Source: Dorea sp. AM10-31
GTDB lineage: Bacteria > Bacillota > Clostridia > Lachnospirales > Lachnospiraceae
Direction of reading: 5' to 3'
Assembly (NCBI RefSeq): GCF_003435815.1
Contig: NZ_QTUV01000002.1
Span: 248,001 to 312,000 of the forward strand
DNA: 64,000 nt
Made by a program: the position numbers and the translations under genes. The notes below the pieces were generated by a model. That model was not told where the DNA came from and did not search any database. It worked only from the letters and a program-made list of their open reading frames with translations. Shown here one piece after another: positions 9,656 to 18,035 of the stretch (position 1 is its first letter; each line of letters starts with the position of its first letter).

Positions 9656-10231
9656 CTATATTAATCCTGAGAATCCAAAGAACGCAATTGACATCAGTGC
9701 TGCTGTAAGCAGTACGATAGGAGTTCCCTGGAATGACTCAGATACATCATTGTATTCGATTTTCTCACGGATACCTGCCATGATCACAATTGCGATTGCG
9801 AATCCGACAGAAGTACCGATACCATTGATCACACCTTCCAGAATAGAATACTCATTCTGAACGTTTGTAAGTGCTACACCAAGTACTGCACAGTTTGTTG
9901 TGATCAGAGGAAGATACACACCAAGTGCATTATACAGAGACGGCATGCTCTTCTTCAGAAACATCTCTACAAACTGTACCAGTGCAGCGATTACGAGAAT
10001 GAATACGATCGTCTGCAGGTAAGAAATATTCAATGGTAACAAAATAAACTTATAAATCAAACTTGTAAAGAATGATGCGATTGTAATAACGAAGATTACA
10101 GCTCCTCCCATACCGGAAGCAGTCTCAACCTTTTTGGATACTCCAAGGAATGGACAGATTCCCAGGAACTGGCTGAGTACAACGTTGTTGACAATCGCAG
10201 ATCCAATTGCGATAAGTAATAATTCTTTCAT
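9656..10231 (-). CDS. rnfA: Rnf complex membrane subunit RnfA
   Basis: 191 aa, standard length. It is an integral membrane subunit with about six helices that together with RnfE carries a [2Fe-2S] centre within the membrane in this family. Family signatures visible are NNVVLSQFLGICPFLGVS near the N-terminus and LPLITTNCAVLGVAL about residue 100, both containing the conserved cysteines. It is homologous to RnfE, encoded just upstream. Spacing is 13 nt on both sides, within one operon. Confidence 0.97.
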   Translation of the reverse strand: MKELLLIAIGSAIVNNVVLSQFLGICPFLGVSKKVETASGMGGAVIFVITIASFFTSLIYKFILLPLNISYLQTIVFILVIAALVQFVEMFLKKSMPSLYNALGVYLPLITTNCAVLGVALTNVQNEYSILEGVINGIGTSVGFAIAIVIMAGIREKIEYNDVSESFQGTPIVLLTAALMSIAFFGFSGLI

Positions 10232-10244
10232 CTATGTACTCCTC

Positions 10245-10964
10245 CTATTCTTCGTTTCCTGTAGGGAATACTTTTCCGCCGCATCCATTACATGATGCAC
10301 AGCCTTCGCCGCATCCCTTAGCTTCTACAACTTCTTTACCCCTCTTGGCAGCATTGGCTTTGATCTTGTTCTGAAGAGCAACCAGTCCTGCAAGTACCAG
10401 GAATGCTCCCGGTGCAAGAATAAAGATTGTAACCGGTACATATCCGGCTTTTCCTGCTGCTTCGTCAGCGATCGGAATAATCTGTTTACCGAAGATCTGT
10501 CCTGCTCCGATCAGCTCACGTACAATACCAATACATGTAAGACCTACAGTAAATCCAAGTCCCATACCGATACCATCAAAGATTGACGGAAGAACCGGGT
10601 TCTTGGAAGCATAGCTTTCTGCACGTCCTAAGATAATACAGTTTACTACGATCAGTGGAATGTAAAGACCAAGTGCGTCATAAAGACTCGGTACAAAACC
10701 TTCCAGAAGAAACTGTACAATTGTTACGAATGATGCTACGACTACGATGAATGCCGGCATTCTGACTGAATCCGGGATGATCTTACGTAACATGGAAATC
10801 AGCATATTGGATAATACCAATACTACTGTTGTTGACAAACCCATACCAACACCATTGGTTGCGGATGTAGTTACGGCAAGTGTAGGACACATACCAAGCA
10901 TCAGCACGAAGGTAGGATTCTCTTTAACTAAACCATTATATAGTCTTTCAGTACATCTGTTCAT
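10245..10964 (-). CDS. rnfE: Rnf complex membrane subunit RnfE with Cys-rich tail
   Basis: 239 aa. RnfE core of about six membrane helices with NPTFVLMLGMCPTLAVT and IPLIVVNCIILGRAES holding the conserved cysteines. After the last helix (about residue 205) comes a charged linker and an added tail with CGEGCASCNGC, that is C-x3-C-x2-C-x2-C, about 20 residues before the end. Canonical RnfE proteins are close to 200 residues, so this tail is extra. By topology it is likely cytoplasmic. It might bind metal or a cluster, which is inference. AGGAGG precedes the start. Confidence 0.95.
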   Translation of the reverse strand: MNRCTERLYNGLVKENPTFVLMLGMCPTLAVTTSATNGVGMGLSTTVVLVLSNMLISMLRKIIPDSVRMPAFIVVVASFVTIVQFLLEGFVPSLYDALGLYIPLIVVNCIILGRAESYASKNPVLPSIFDGIGMGLGFTVGLTCIGIVRELIGAGQIFGKQIIPIADEAAGKAGYVPVTIFILAPGAFLVLAGLVALQNKIKANAAKRGKEVVEAKGCGEGCASCNGCGGKVFPTGNEE

Positions 10965-10976
10965 GTCTGCTACCTC

Positions 10977-11561
10977 CTAAAATGCATTCTGATAATAAGC
11001 CAGTGCTACGTTGACAGCTCCTGTAACTGCACGTGATGTAATTGTTGCACCACTGATTGCATCGATCTGTTCACCGTCTCCACCATCTTTTGATACAACG
11101 AATTTCTCAGCTTTCTTGCCCTTGTACTGATTGTAGAACTTCGGCTCTTTTGCTTTCATACCAAGACCGGCTGTCTCGCTGATCGATAAGATAGAAATTC
11201 CGTTTACTGTACCATCAGAAGTAATACCTACTGTAATCTGGATATCTCCACCATAACCTTCCTTGTCTGTGGTTGTGATTACATATCCTTTGTCACCTGC
11301 TTTACAAACTTCATCGACAGTTGCTTTTGCACCGACTGATTTGATTGCTTTATCTGCAATCTTCGCATCTACGTCCTGTGCTTCAAAAGCATTCGCATCT
11401 ACATCTGTAAATACCGCCTGCCATGCTTCTTTCTTAGCTTTTTCCTGCGCCTGTGCGATCGGGTTTTTGGTGATCTCATATACAAAGCCAAGACCTAATC
11501 CTGCGATTAATGTAATAATTGTAAGAATAAGTGCATTCTTAATAATTGGATTTTTCTTCAT
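10977..11561 (-). CDS. rnfG: Rnf complex FMN-binding subunit RnfG
   Basis: 194 aa. One N-terminal membrane helix (about 10-28) and an extracytoplasmic FMN-binding domain. SGATITSRAV near residue 170 holds the Thr that in this family is joined covalently to FMN through phosphoester linkage. TAGLGMKAKEPKFY is the other conserved segment. The start codon overlaps the rnfD stop by one base (TAATG), so translation is coupled. Confidence 0.96.
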   Translation of the reverse strand: MKKNPIIKNALILTIITLIAGLGLGFVYEITKNPIAQAQEKAKKEAWQAVFTDVDANAFEAQDVDAKIADKAIKSVGAKATVDEVCKAGDKGYVITTTDKEGYGGDIQITVGITSDGTVNGISILSISETAGLGMKAKEPKFYNQYKGKKAEKFVVSKDGGDGEQIDAISGATITSRAVTGAVNVALAYYQNAF

Positions 11562-12511
11562 TATTTTTCTCCTCCTTTACCAAATGGTTTTGGAAGAGTA
11601 ACTCTTTCAATCAGTGGGACTAAAAGGTTACTGATGATGATCGCATAAGATACCCCCTCTGCGGAACCACCGAACAGACGGAACAGTCCGGTCAGTACTC
11701 CAAGAAGGATACCATATACATACTGTCCTTTTTTCGTAATCGGAGATGTTACATAATCGGTTGCCATGAACCATGCTCCGAGCATCAGACCACCACCGCA
11801 AAGGTGTGCTGTGATGTACTGTGGATCAAAGAATCCTACATGTGCTTTTGTAAATGGTCCGAAAATTCCGACGAAAATAACAAAGGATACAATGTATGTT
11901 CCCGGAATACGCAAATCAATAATACCAAGCATAATAAGGAATACTGCTCCGATAATGATTGCGATCACAGATGTCTCACCGATTGTTCCCGGAATTGTTC
12001 CGATAAGCATCTTCATGGAATCAACAGAGCCACCGTCTTTTAAAGTAGCAAGCGGTGTCGGTCCGGATACTCCATCGTAAACAAACTTTGTCATCGGTCC
12101 TGCGAAAGAAATCAGCAGGAAACATCTTGCACCGAGCGCCGGGTTCATGAAGTTCTGTCCCAGTCCTCCGAATAACTGTTTTACAACGAGAATTGCAAAT
12201 ACACTACCAAGAGCGCCCATCCACCATGGTGCTGAAGCCGGCATGTTAAGGCCAAGCAACAGGCCGGTAACAACTGCACTCCAGTCGTTGATGGTAATCT
12301 TCTTGTGCATCAGTTTCTCATATATGTACTCTGTAAGAACCGCTGATACGGTTGTGCTGATCAGTACGATCAGTGCTGGTATTCCAAAGTTATAAACTCC
12401 GAATGCCGAAGCCGGCAAAAGTGCAATAACAACCATAAGCATGATATTGCTGGAGGTAACTTTGTCACGAATATGTGGTGAAGATGACAGTTTATAATTG
12501 TTCTCACTCAC
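11561..12511 (-). CDS. rnfD: Rnf complex membrane subunit RnfD
   Basis: 316 aa. A polytopic membrane protein with about nine to ten helices and the covalent FMN attachment motif SGPTPLATL about residue 160. The N-terminal SSSPHIRDKVTSSNIML is also typical (SPH motif). NFMNPALGARCFLL lies before the flavin site. With RnfG it forms the flavin route of the ion-pumping complex. It starts 26 nt after rnfC and overlaps rnfG by one base. Confidence 0.97.
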   Translation of the reverse strand: MSENNYKLSSSPHIRDKVTSSNIMLMVVIALLPASAFGVYNFGIPALIVLISTTVSAVLTEYIYEKLMHKKITINDWSAVVTGLLLGLNMPASAPWWMGALGSVFAILVVKQLFGGLGQNFMNPALGARCFLLISFAGPMTKFVYDGVSGPTPLATLKDGGSVDSMKMLIGTIPGTIGETSVIAIIIGAVFLIMLGIIDLRIPGTYIVSFVIFVGIFGPFTKAHVGFFDPQYITAHLCGGGLMLGAWFMATDYVTSPITKKGQYVYGILLGVLTGLFRLFGGSAEGVSYAIIISNLLVPLIERVTLPKPFGKGGEK

Positions 12512-12537
12512 GTTTGTTCACCTCTTCCTCTCTTCTC

Positions 12538-13860
12538 TTATTTTTTCTTCTTACGATTAGCAAGTGCAATTTTTCTCATAGAACCGATTGCCTGTTTCAA
12601 CTGACGTTTTGCCGGACAGACGAAACTGCATGATCCACATTCCATACATTCCAGACCATTATGTTTTGTAAAGGTCTCTTCGTCATGATGCTCTGCATAA
12701 TCTGCAAGTCGAGATGGAATCAGACGGCTTGGACAGGCATCTACGCATCGTCCGCAGTTAATACATGCGGTTGGCTCGAATTTTGCTACTTCGTCTTTTG
12801 TAAATCCAAGAATGGATGATGATGTCTTTGTAACCGGAACATCTAGTGAAAACATTGCAAATCCCATCATCGGACCACCGGAAATCAGTTTCTCCGGTTC
12901 TGTCTTGAATCCACCGGCAGCATCTACCAGCTCAGCCTGGTTCATACCAAACGGAACACGGAAGTTCCCCGGTTCATTCACTGCATCTCCGCTGACTGTT
13001 ACGACACGTTCCATAGAAGGTTTTCCTTCTGCCACAGCCTGATAAATGCTTACAAGTGTTGCAACGTTGTCTACAACGCATCCTGCATCTGCCGGAAGCA
13101 TAGCAGAGTTAATCGCACGACCTGTCGTCGCATAAATAAGCTGACGCTCACCACCCTGTGGGTATTTTGTCTTAAGCGCCAGAACCTCCAGACGTGGGTC
13201 ATCTGCTGTGAGTTCTTTTAATTTTGCGATACAATCTGGTTTGTTATCTTCAACACCGAATATACCTTTCGCGTTATCGAAAAGTCTCAGAACGATCTTC
13301 ATGCCTTCCACCAGTTTCTCCGGTGTCTCGATCATCGTTCTGTAGTCTGCTGTAATATATGGCTCACATTCTGCACAGTTTGCAATAATATAATCAATCT
13401 TGTCAGGCTCTTTTGGAGAAAGCTTAACTCTGGTCGGGAAACCTGCTCCTCCCATACCAACAACACCTGCGTTGCCAATTGCGTTAAGGATCTCTTCCTT
13501 TGTCATCTCATCAACCGGTTTTATCGCAGGATATTCTACTTCTTTATATTCACCATCATTTTCAATGACAATGCTGTTGACAGTACCTACAGTCGGGTTC
13601 AAATGTGGAGCGATCGCCTTAACTGTTCCTGATACTGAAGCATAGATTGGTGCAGAAACAAATCCTCCGGCTTCTGCTATCATCTGTCCTTTTAAAACAT
13701 GATCGCCAACTGCTACGATCGGATTGGCAGGCGCCCCGATGTGCTGGGAAACCGGATATACCAGATCTCCTGTGGGTTTAACATCAACGATTGCCTTGTC
13801 TTTTGCAAGACGCTTACCGTCATCCGGATGAATACCACCCTTAAAAGTTAACAATGCCAT
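12538..13860 (-). CDS. rnfC: Rnf complex subunit RnfC
   Basis: 440 aa. It is a peripheral cytoplasmic subunit carrying the NADH/FMN site and two [4Fe-4S] clusters. Seen: the N-terminal biotin-carrier-like sandwich domain, the glycine-rich nucleotide motif GMGGAGFPTRVKL (about 133-145), the SLBB region, and the cluster motifs CINCGRCVDACP and CMECGSCSFVCP in the last 80 residues. It is the first gene of rnfCDGEAB. The upstream gap at 13861-14068 holds inverted repeats that may regulate it. Confidence 0.97.
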   Translation of the reverse strand: MALLTFKGGIHPDDGKRLAKDKAIVDVKPTGDLVYPVSQHIGAPANPIVAVGDHVLKGQMIAEAGGFVSAPIYASVSGTVKAIAPHLNPTVGTVNSIVIENDGEYKEVEYPAIKPVDEMTKEEILNAIGNAGVVGMGGAGFPTRVKLSPKEPDKIDYIIANCAECEPYITADYRTMIETPEKLVEGMKIVLRLFDNAKGIFGVEDNKPDCIAKLKELTADDPRLEVLALKTKYPQGGERQLIYATTGRAINSAMLPADAGCVVDNVATLVSIYQAVAEGKPSMERVVTVSGDAVNEPGNFRVPFGMNQAELVDAAGGFKTEPEKLISGGPMMGFAMFSLDVPVTKTSSSILGFTKDEVAKFEPTACINCGRCVDACPSRLIPSRLADYAEHHDEETFTKHNGLECMECGSCSFVCPAKRQLKQAIGSMRKIALANRKKKK

Positions 13861-13953
13861 TCCCTTTTCCTTCCTTCCTTTTAATTTTCATATTAACTAT
13901 ACCCAAAAAGCACCAGACTTACCAGTGTGTCAAGTGATTTTTTTGTACATTTT

Positions 13954-13989
13954 AATGAACATCTTGTTCATTTTTTAACAGATGTTCAG
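13954..13989 (-). promoter_or_regulatory. Inverted repeats upstream of rnfC
   Basis: AATGAACA and its exact complement TGTTCATT flank TCT at 13954-13972. A second, imperfect half-related dyad (TTAACAGATGTTCA on the plus strand) follows at 13976-13989. They lie about 95-130 bp upstream of rnfC. A -10-like TATAGT is present at 13901-13896 and a TTGACA at 13933-13928 on the minus strand, but they are too far apart to form one promoter. An operator is plausible; the regulator is unknown. Confidence 0.45.
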
Positions 13990-13995
13990 ACACAC

Positions 13996-14026
13996 AAAAG
14001 ATAGAGGTATGAAACCTCTATCTTTT
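13996..14026 (-). terminator. Terminator after the S1 protein gene
   Basis: A perfect 13-bp stem (AAAAGATAGAGGT and its complement) with a 5-nt loop. It lies about 45 nt past the stop at 14069. The stem is A/T-ended on both strands, so it could act in both directions. Confidence 0.85.
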
Positions 14027-14068
14027 CTCTTTCGCTTTTATATATACGCTTGAATTCTTACAGTACGA

Positions 14069-15160
14069 TTACTCTTCAGAGCTTTCGTTCTGTGAAGCCT
14101 CTGACTCAGCCGGCTCTAAAGCTTTCATGCTCAGGCTGATCTTCTTGTCAGCTTCATTAAGATCAACAATCTTAGCTGTTACTGTCTGTCCTACAGACAG
14201 TACATCAGACGGTTTGTCAACATGTGTTCTGGAAATCTGTGATACATGAAGAAGTGCATCTACTCCAGGAGCTAATTCAACAAATGCTCCGAAGTCTGTC
14301 ATTCTTGCAACTTTTCCTTCGATTACAGTTCCTACTGCATACTTCTCAGCTGCATCTGCCCATGGATTAGTCTCCGGGAATTTTAAGCTGAGTGCGATCT
14401 TTGTATCGTGAATGTCTTTGATCAGGACTTTCAGTTCATCGCCAACTTTGAATACTTTCTTCGGATTCTCAACGCGTCCCCAAGACATCTCTGAGATGTG
14501 AAGGAGTCCGTCTACTCCGCCAAGGTCGATAAACGCTCCGAAGTCTGTAACATTCTTAACAGTTCCTTCTACAGTATCTCCAACCTGTAATTTAGCAAAC
14601 AGTTCTTTCTGTTTTTCTGCTTTCTCTGCAACAAGAAGCTGTCTTCTGTCACCGATCACGCGGTTTCTTCTAGGATTAAACTCGCTGATAACGAATTCGA
14701 TCTCCTGATCCTGATATTTGCTCAGATCTTTCTCGTAGGTATCAGATACAAGACTTGCAGGGATAAAGACTCTTGCCTCATCAACAACTACGCTCAATCC
14801 ACCGCCAAGGATCTGTGCAACCGGAGCTTTCAGAACTTCATGGTTCTCATAAGCTTCTTTCAGTCTCTCATTTCCTTTCTCGGCAGCCAGTCTCTTGTAT
14901 GTCAACAGCACCTGACCTTCTCCGTCGTTTACTTTCAGTACTTTTACTGTCATTGGATCTCCAACAGATACGACTGTTGTCAGATCTACGTTAGGTTCGT
15001 TCGTATACTCATTTCTCATAATGATACCGTCTGCTTTGTAGCCGATATTCAAGATGATCTCATCCGGTTTTACATCAATGACTGTACCATCTACGACTTC
15101 TCCATTTCTGATTGTCTTAAATGATTCTTCCAACATTTGTTCAAAAGTTAATTCTGACAT
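14069..15160 (-). CDS. S1 RNA-binding domain protein (ribosomal protein S1-like)
   Basis: 363 aa with four S1 OB-fold repeats (about 18-88, 105-170, 188-257 and 273-342). The repeats carry typical segments such as VEGTVKNVTDFGAFIDLGG, DGLLHISEMSWGR and ALLHVSQISRTHVDKP. It is shorter than the six-repeat proteobacterial S1, as usual in Firmicutes, and probably aids translation initiation or RNA binding. The ATG at 15160 is chosen because GGAGG lies 9 nt upstream, inside the end of ispH, which it overlaps by 20 nt in another frame. In some Clostridia the two are annotated as one fused protein; here they are separate. Confidence 0.93.
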   Translation of the reverse strand: MSELTFEQMLEESFKTIRNGEVVDGTVIDVKPDEIILNIGYKADGIIMRNEYTNEPNVDLTTVVSVGDPMTVKVLKVNDGEGQVLLTYKRLAAEKGNERLKEAYENHEVLKAPVAQILGGGLSVVVDEARVFIPASLVSDTYEKDLSKYQDQEIEFVISEFNPRRNRVIGDRRQLLVAEKAEKQKELFAKLQVGDTVEGTVKNVTDFGAFIDLGGVDGLLHISEMSWGRVENPKKVFKVGDELKVLIKDIHDTKIALSLKFPETNPWADAAEKYAVGTVIEGKVARMTDFGAFVELAPGVDALLHVSQISRTHVDKPSDVLSVGQTVTAKIVDLNEADKKISLSMKALEPAESEASQNESSEE

Positions 15161-15998
15161 TATTTTGAACCTCCTCAATTATTTTCTTGGGCGTGGATGC
15201 CCCTGCTGTAATACCTACTGTTTCCACGGACCTTAATTGATTCATATCAAAATCGTCAAGTGTCTGTATATAGTACGTATCCGCACATGCATTACTGCAT
15301 ATCTCAAATAGTTTGCGGGTATTAGAGCTTCTCTTGTCTCCTATAACAATCATAGCGTCCACCCTCTTTGCAATGTCGCGAGCCTCTTCCTGGCGCTCTT
15401 TTGTTGCACTGCAAATCGTATTTAAAACAAGTATATCATACCTCTTTTTCTCAATAATTTCAACTATATCTTTGAATTTATTGTAATTAAATGTCGTCTG
15501 AGATACGACACACAGTTTTTGCTTTTTATTTTTTAATTGAAAACTTTTCGCTTCTTCTACAGTCTGGATGACTGTCACATCATTTCCACTCCATCCTTTA
15601 ATGCCCTGCACTTCAGGATGTTCCGAATTTCCGATCACAACAATGTGTGCACCCTGTGCGCTCTGCTCTTGGGCAATTTTATGGATTTTCTTGACAAATG
15701 GGCAGGTTGCATCCACACAGGTCAGTCCTTTTTCAGTCAACAAATCGTAGACTTCTTTTGCTACTCCGTGAGACCGGATGATTACGATTCCGCTGTCCAA
15801 ATTCTCCAGCTCTTCTGCACTTCCAATCACCTTCACGCCGTGTTTTTTCATATCTTTGATGACTTCTTCATTATGGATGATCGGTCCGTATGTGTAAATC
15901 GGACTGTCTGGGTGTGCTTCTATCTGTCTGTATACAGTATCCACTGCCCGCTTTACTCCGAAGCAAAATCCCGCTGTCTTCGCAAGTTCAACTTTCAT
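15141..15998 (-). CDS. ispH: 4-hydroxy-3-methylbut-2-enyl diphosphate reductase
   Basis: 285 aa. The last enzyme of the MEP isoprenoid route, making IPP and DMAPP. The three cluster-binding cysteines are visible in AGFCFGVKRAVD, VDATCPFVKKIH and NTICSATKERQEE, along with RSHGVAKEVYD, GNSEHPEVQGIKGW and the C-terminal GITAGASTPKKIIEEV. The gene starts 9 nt after cmk and its last 20 nt overlap the start of the S1 gene, so translation of the two is probably coupled. Confidence 0.97.
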   Translation of the reverse strand: MKVELAKTAGFCFGVKRAVDTVYRQIEAHPDSPIYTYGPIIHNEEVIKDMKKHGVKVIGSAEELENLDSGIVIIRSHGVAKEVYDLLTEKGLTCVDATCPFVKKIHKIAQEQSAQGAHIVVIGNSEHPEVQGIKGWSGNDVTVIQTVEEAKSFQLKNKKQKLCVVSQTTFNYNKFKDIVEIIEKKRYDILVLNTICSATKERQEEARDIAKRVDAMIVIGDKRSSNTRKLFEICSNACADTYYIQTLDDFDMNQLRSVETVGITAGASTPKKIIEEVQNNVRINF

Positions 15999-16007
15999 AT
16001 ATGCCTC

Positions 16008-16664
16008 CTAATGGCAGAGCGCCGTAATTGCGGCGACTACTTCCGGGATTGTCATATCTGAGCTGTCTACGAGTGTCGCATCTTCTGCCTGTCTAAGCGG
16101 TGCGATCTCTCTCGTCATATCTCTTCTGTCGCGCTCTTCAATGTCTTTTTCAATCTCGGCAAGATCACAAGTTTCACCCTTTTCTGTCAGTTCATCAAAA
16201 CGACGTTTTGCTCTTGTCTGTACACTTGCAGTTAAAAATACTTTCACATCTGCATCTGGTAATACACAGGTACCGATGTCACGTCCGTCCATGACAACAT
16301 CTTTTGTTTTTGCAAGATCTCTCTGCAGTCCTAAAAGTGCTTCTCTGACTGCCGGGATCGCAGAGATCTTAGACGCCATATTTCCTACTGCTTCTTCTCT
16401 TAATTTCCCTGTGATATTCTCACCGTTTAAGTAGACCTGCTGTCCGCCTTCTTCATAGCCGATCGTTACTTTTACATTCTTGCAGTCTGCTGCGATCACT
16501 TCTGTATCTTCCGGCGAAATATTCTTTTCCAGAAAATAAATTGCCATTCCACGGTACATCGCTCCTGTATCTACATAAATGTATCCTTTTTCTTTTGCCA
16601 CCAGTTTCGCAATGGTGCTTTTTCCGGCTCCTGCCGGTCCGTCAATTGCGATATTATATCCCAT
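16008..16664 (-). CDS. cmk: Cytidylate kinase
   Basis: 218 aa. It phosphorylates CMP/dCMP with ATP. The P-loop GPAGAGKSTIAK (about 9-20), DTGAMYRGMAIYFLE, VVMDGRDIGTCVLPDADVKVFLTAS and RDRRDMTRE are all classical Cmk signatures. The flavoprotein-cmk-ispH-S1 order is common in Clostridia. It lies about 130 nt after the flavoprotein gene and 9 nt before ispH. Confidence 0.97.
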   Translation of the reverse strand: MGYNIAIDGPAGAGKSTIAKLVAKEKGYIYVDTGAMYRGMAIYFLEKNISPEDTEVIAADCKNVKVTIGYEEGGQQVYLNGENITGKLREEAVGNMASKISAIPAVREALLGLQRDLAKTKDVVMDGRDIGTCVLPDADVKVFLTASVQTRAKRRFDELTEKGETCDLAEIEKDIEERDRRDMTREIAPLRQAEDATLVDSSDMTIPEVVAAITALCH

Positions 16665-16796
16665 TCTTCTGCCCTCTTTCTCTATCTGTTTTATTTAATA
16701 ATTAATAATATATAGCTTGCTTTTCAAACTCACGTGCCTTCCCGTTACAATCTTTGTCTGTTTTCCAAAACAGCACGTAAGCATACACATATCCAT

Positions 16797-18035
16797 TTAT
16801 TTCTGCCATGCACAGGCTCTTGCAGCCGCACATGCAGTAGACCATGCAATCTGTAAATTAAATCCTCCGGTCACTGCATCCAGATCCAGTACTTCTCCTG
16901 CAAAATACAAGCCAGATACTGTCTTTGCCTCCATCGTGCCCGGATCGATCTCTTTCACGCTGACACCACCTTTTGTGATGATTGCCTCATTATATCCGCG
17001 CAGTCCGGTTAATGTCACTGGAATTTTTTTGATCAGGGAAACAAAATGCTGTCTTTCCTCTCTGGAAATTACATTGACCTTTTTCTCCGGATCGATTCCG
17101 CTAAGTTTGATCATCACCGGAATGAGTTTCGCCGGAAACAGCTTGTGGATCGCATTCTTGAACTGTCGGTTATGGTTTTCTTCAAAATCACGCAGGACTC
17201 TCTGATCGAGCTGCTCTATAGACAATGCCGGTTTCAAGTCGATTTCCAATGTCAGTGGATGAGCTTTTAGTTTCTTGCCAATTACACTGCTGGCACTTAA
17301 CATAAGCGGACCGCTGACGCCGTAGTGCGTGAAAAGCATCTCTCCAAAGTCTTCATACAGCTTCTTCTTACCGTCTTTGATAACCGCATTTACATTTCGA
17401 AGAGACAGTCCCTGAAGCTCCGGCACCCAGTCTTCCTGAGTCTCCATCGGTACAAGCGACGGCAGACAGTCTGTCACTTCAAGTCCCAGTTCTTTTGCAA
17501 ACCGGTAGCCGTCCCCAGTAGAACCTGTAGACGGATAAGAGATGCCTCCGGTTGCAACGACACACGCATCTCCGGACACTTTCTTTCCATCAGATAATAC
17601 GACGCCTGTAAAATGCCCGTCCTTCGCTTCAATCTTCTTCACAGATGTATTCAGGCAGATCTTCACACCAAGTCTCTTCATCTCTTCTTCCAAAGTACGG
17701 ATCACATCGGAAGAATGATCAGATAACGGGAATACCCGTTCCCCTCGTTCAATCTTCGTCCGCATGCCAAGCTCTTCAAAGAAATCCATGACATCCTGGT
17801 TTGTAAATCCGTAAAAACTACTATACAGAAACTTCGCATTCGTTTTCACTGCCGGAAACAGATCTTCTACATCACAGGCATTTGTCAGATTGCAACGACC
17901 TTTTCCTGTGATAAATACCTTCTTGCCCAGTTTTTCATTTTTTTCAAACAGTGTAACCGCGCAACCTTCTCTTGCCGCCATAACTGCCGCCATCATGCCC
18001 GCAGCGCCACCACCTGCGATTAATACTTTATTCAT
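16797..18035 (-). CDS. BaiN/HI0933-family flavoprotein
   Basis: 412 aa. NAD(P)/FAD-dependent oxidoreductase of the HI0933 family. The dinucleotide motif VLIAGGGAAGMMAAV opens the protein; TGKGRCNLTNAC and the C-terminal GVSVKEIDPGTMEAK, GLYFAGEVLDLDAVTGGFNLQ and WSTACAAARA are family signatures. The substrate is unknown. BaiN of bile-acid dehydroxylators belongs here, but so do many housekeeping homologues, so no bile-acid role is claimed. The ATG at 18035 has GGAGAAGAG upstream and overlaps the stop of the regulator gene by 8 nt (ATGAATAA). Confidence 0.9.
   Translation of the reverse strand: MNKVLIAGGGAAGMMAAVMAAREGCAVTLFEKNEKLGKKVFITGKGRCNLTNACDVEDLFPAVKTNAKFLYSSFYGFTNQDVMDFFEELGMRTKIERGERVFPLSDHSSDVIRTLEEEMKRLGVKICLNTSVKKIEAKDGHFTGVVLSDGKKVSGDACVVATGGISYPSTGSTGDGYRFAKELGLEVTDCLPSLVPMETQEDWVPELQGLSLRNVNAVIKDGKKKLYEDFGEMLFTHYGVSGPLMLSASSVIGKKLKAHPLTLEIDLKPALSIEQLDQRVLRDFEENHNRQFKNAIHKLFPAKLIPVMIKLSGIDPEKKVNVISREERQHFVSLIKKIPVTLTGLRGYNEAIITKGGVSVKEIDPGTMEAKTVSGLYFAGEVLDLDAVTGGFNLQIAWSTACAAARACAWQK

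Noticed and set aside
13954..13972. A Rex or LexA operator upstream of rnfC
   Set aside because: The arms do not fit the clostridial Rex pattern TTGTTAANNNNTTAACAA, and the GAAC/GTTC spacing is 5, not the 4 of the Firmicutes LexA site.
16797..18035. A bile-acid (BaiN) function for the flavoprotein
   Set aside because: The family is broad and the gene is in the common cmk-ispH setting without other bai genes.
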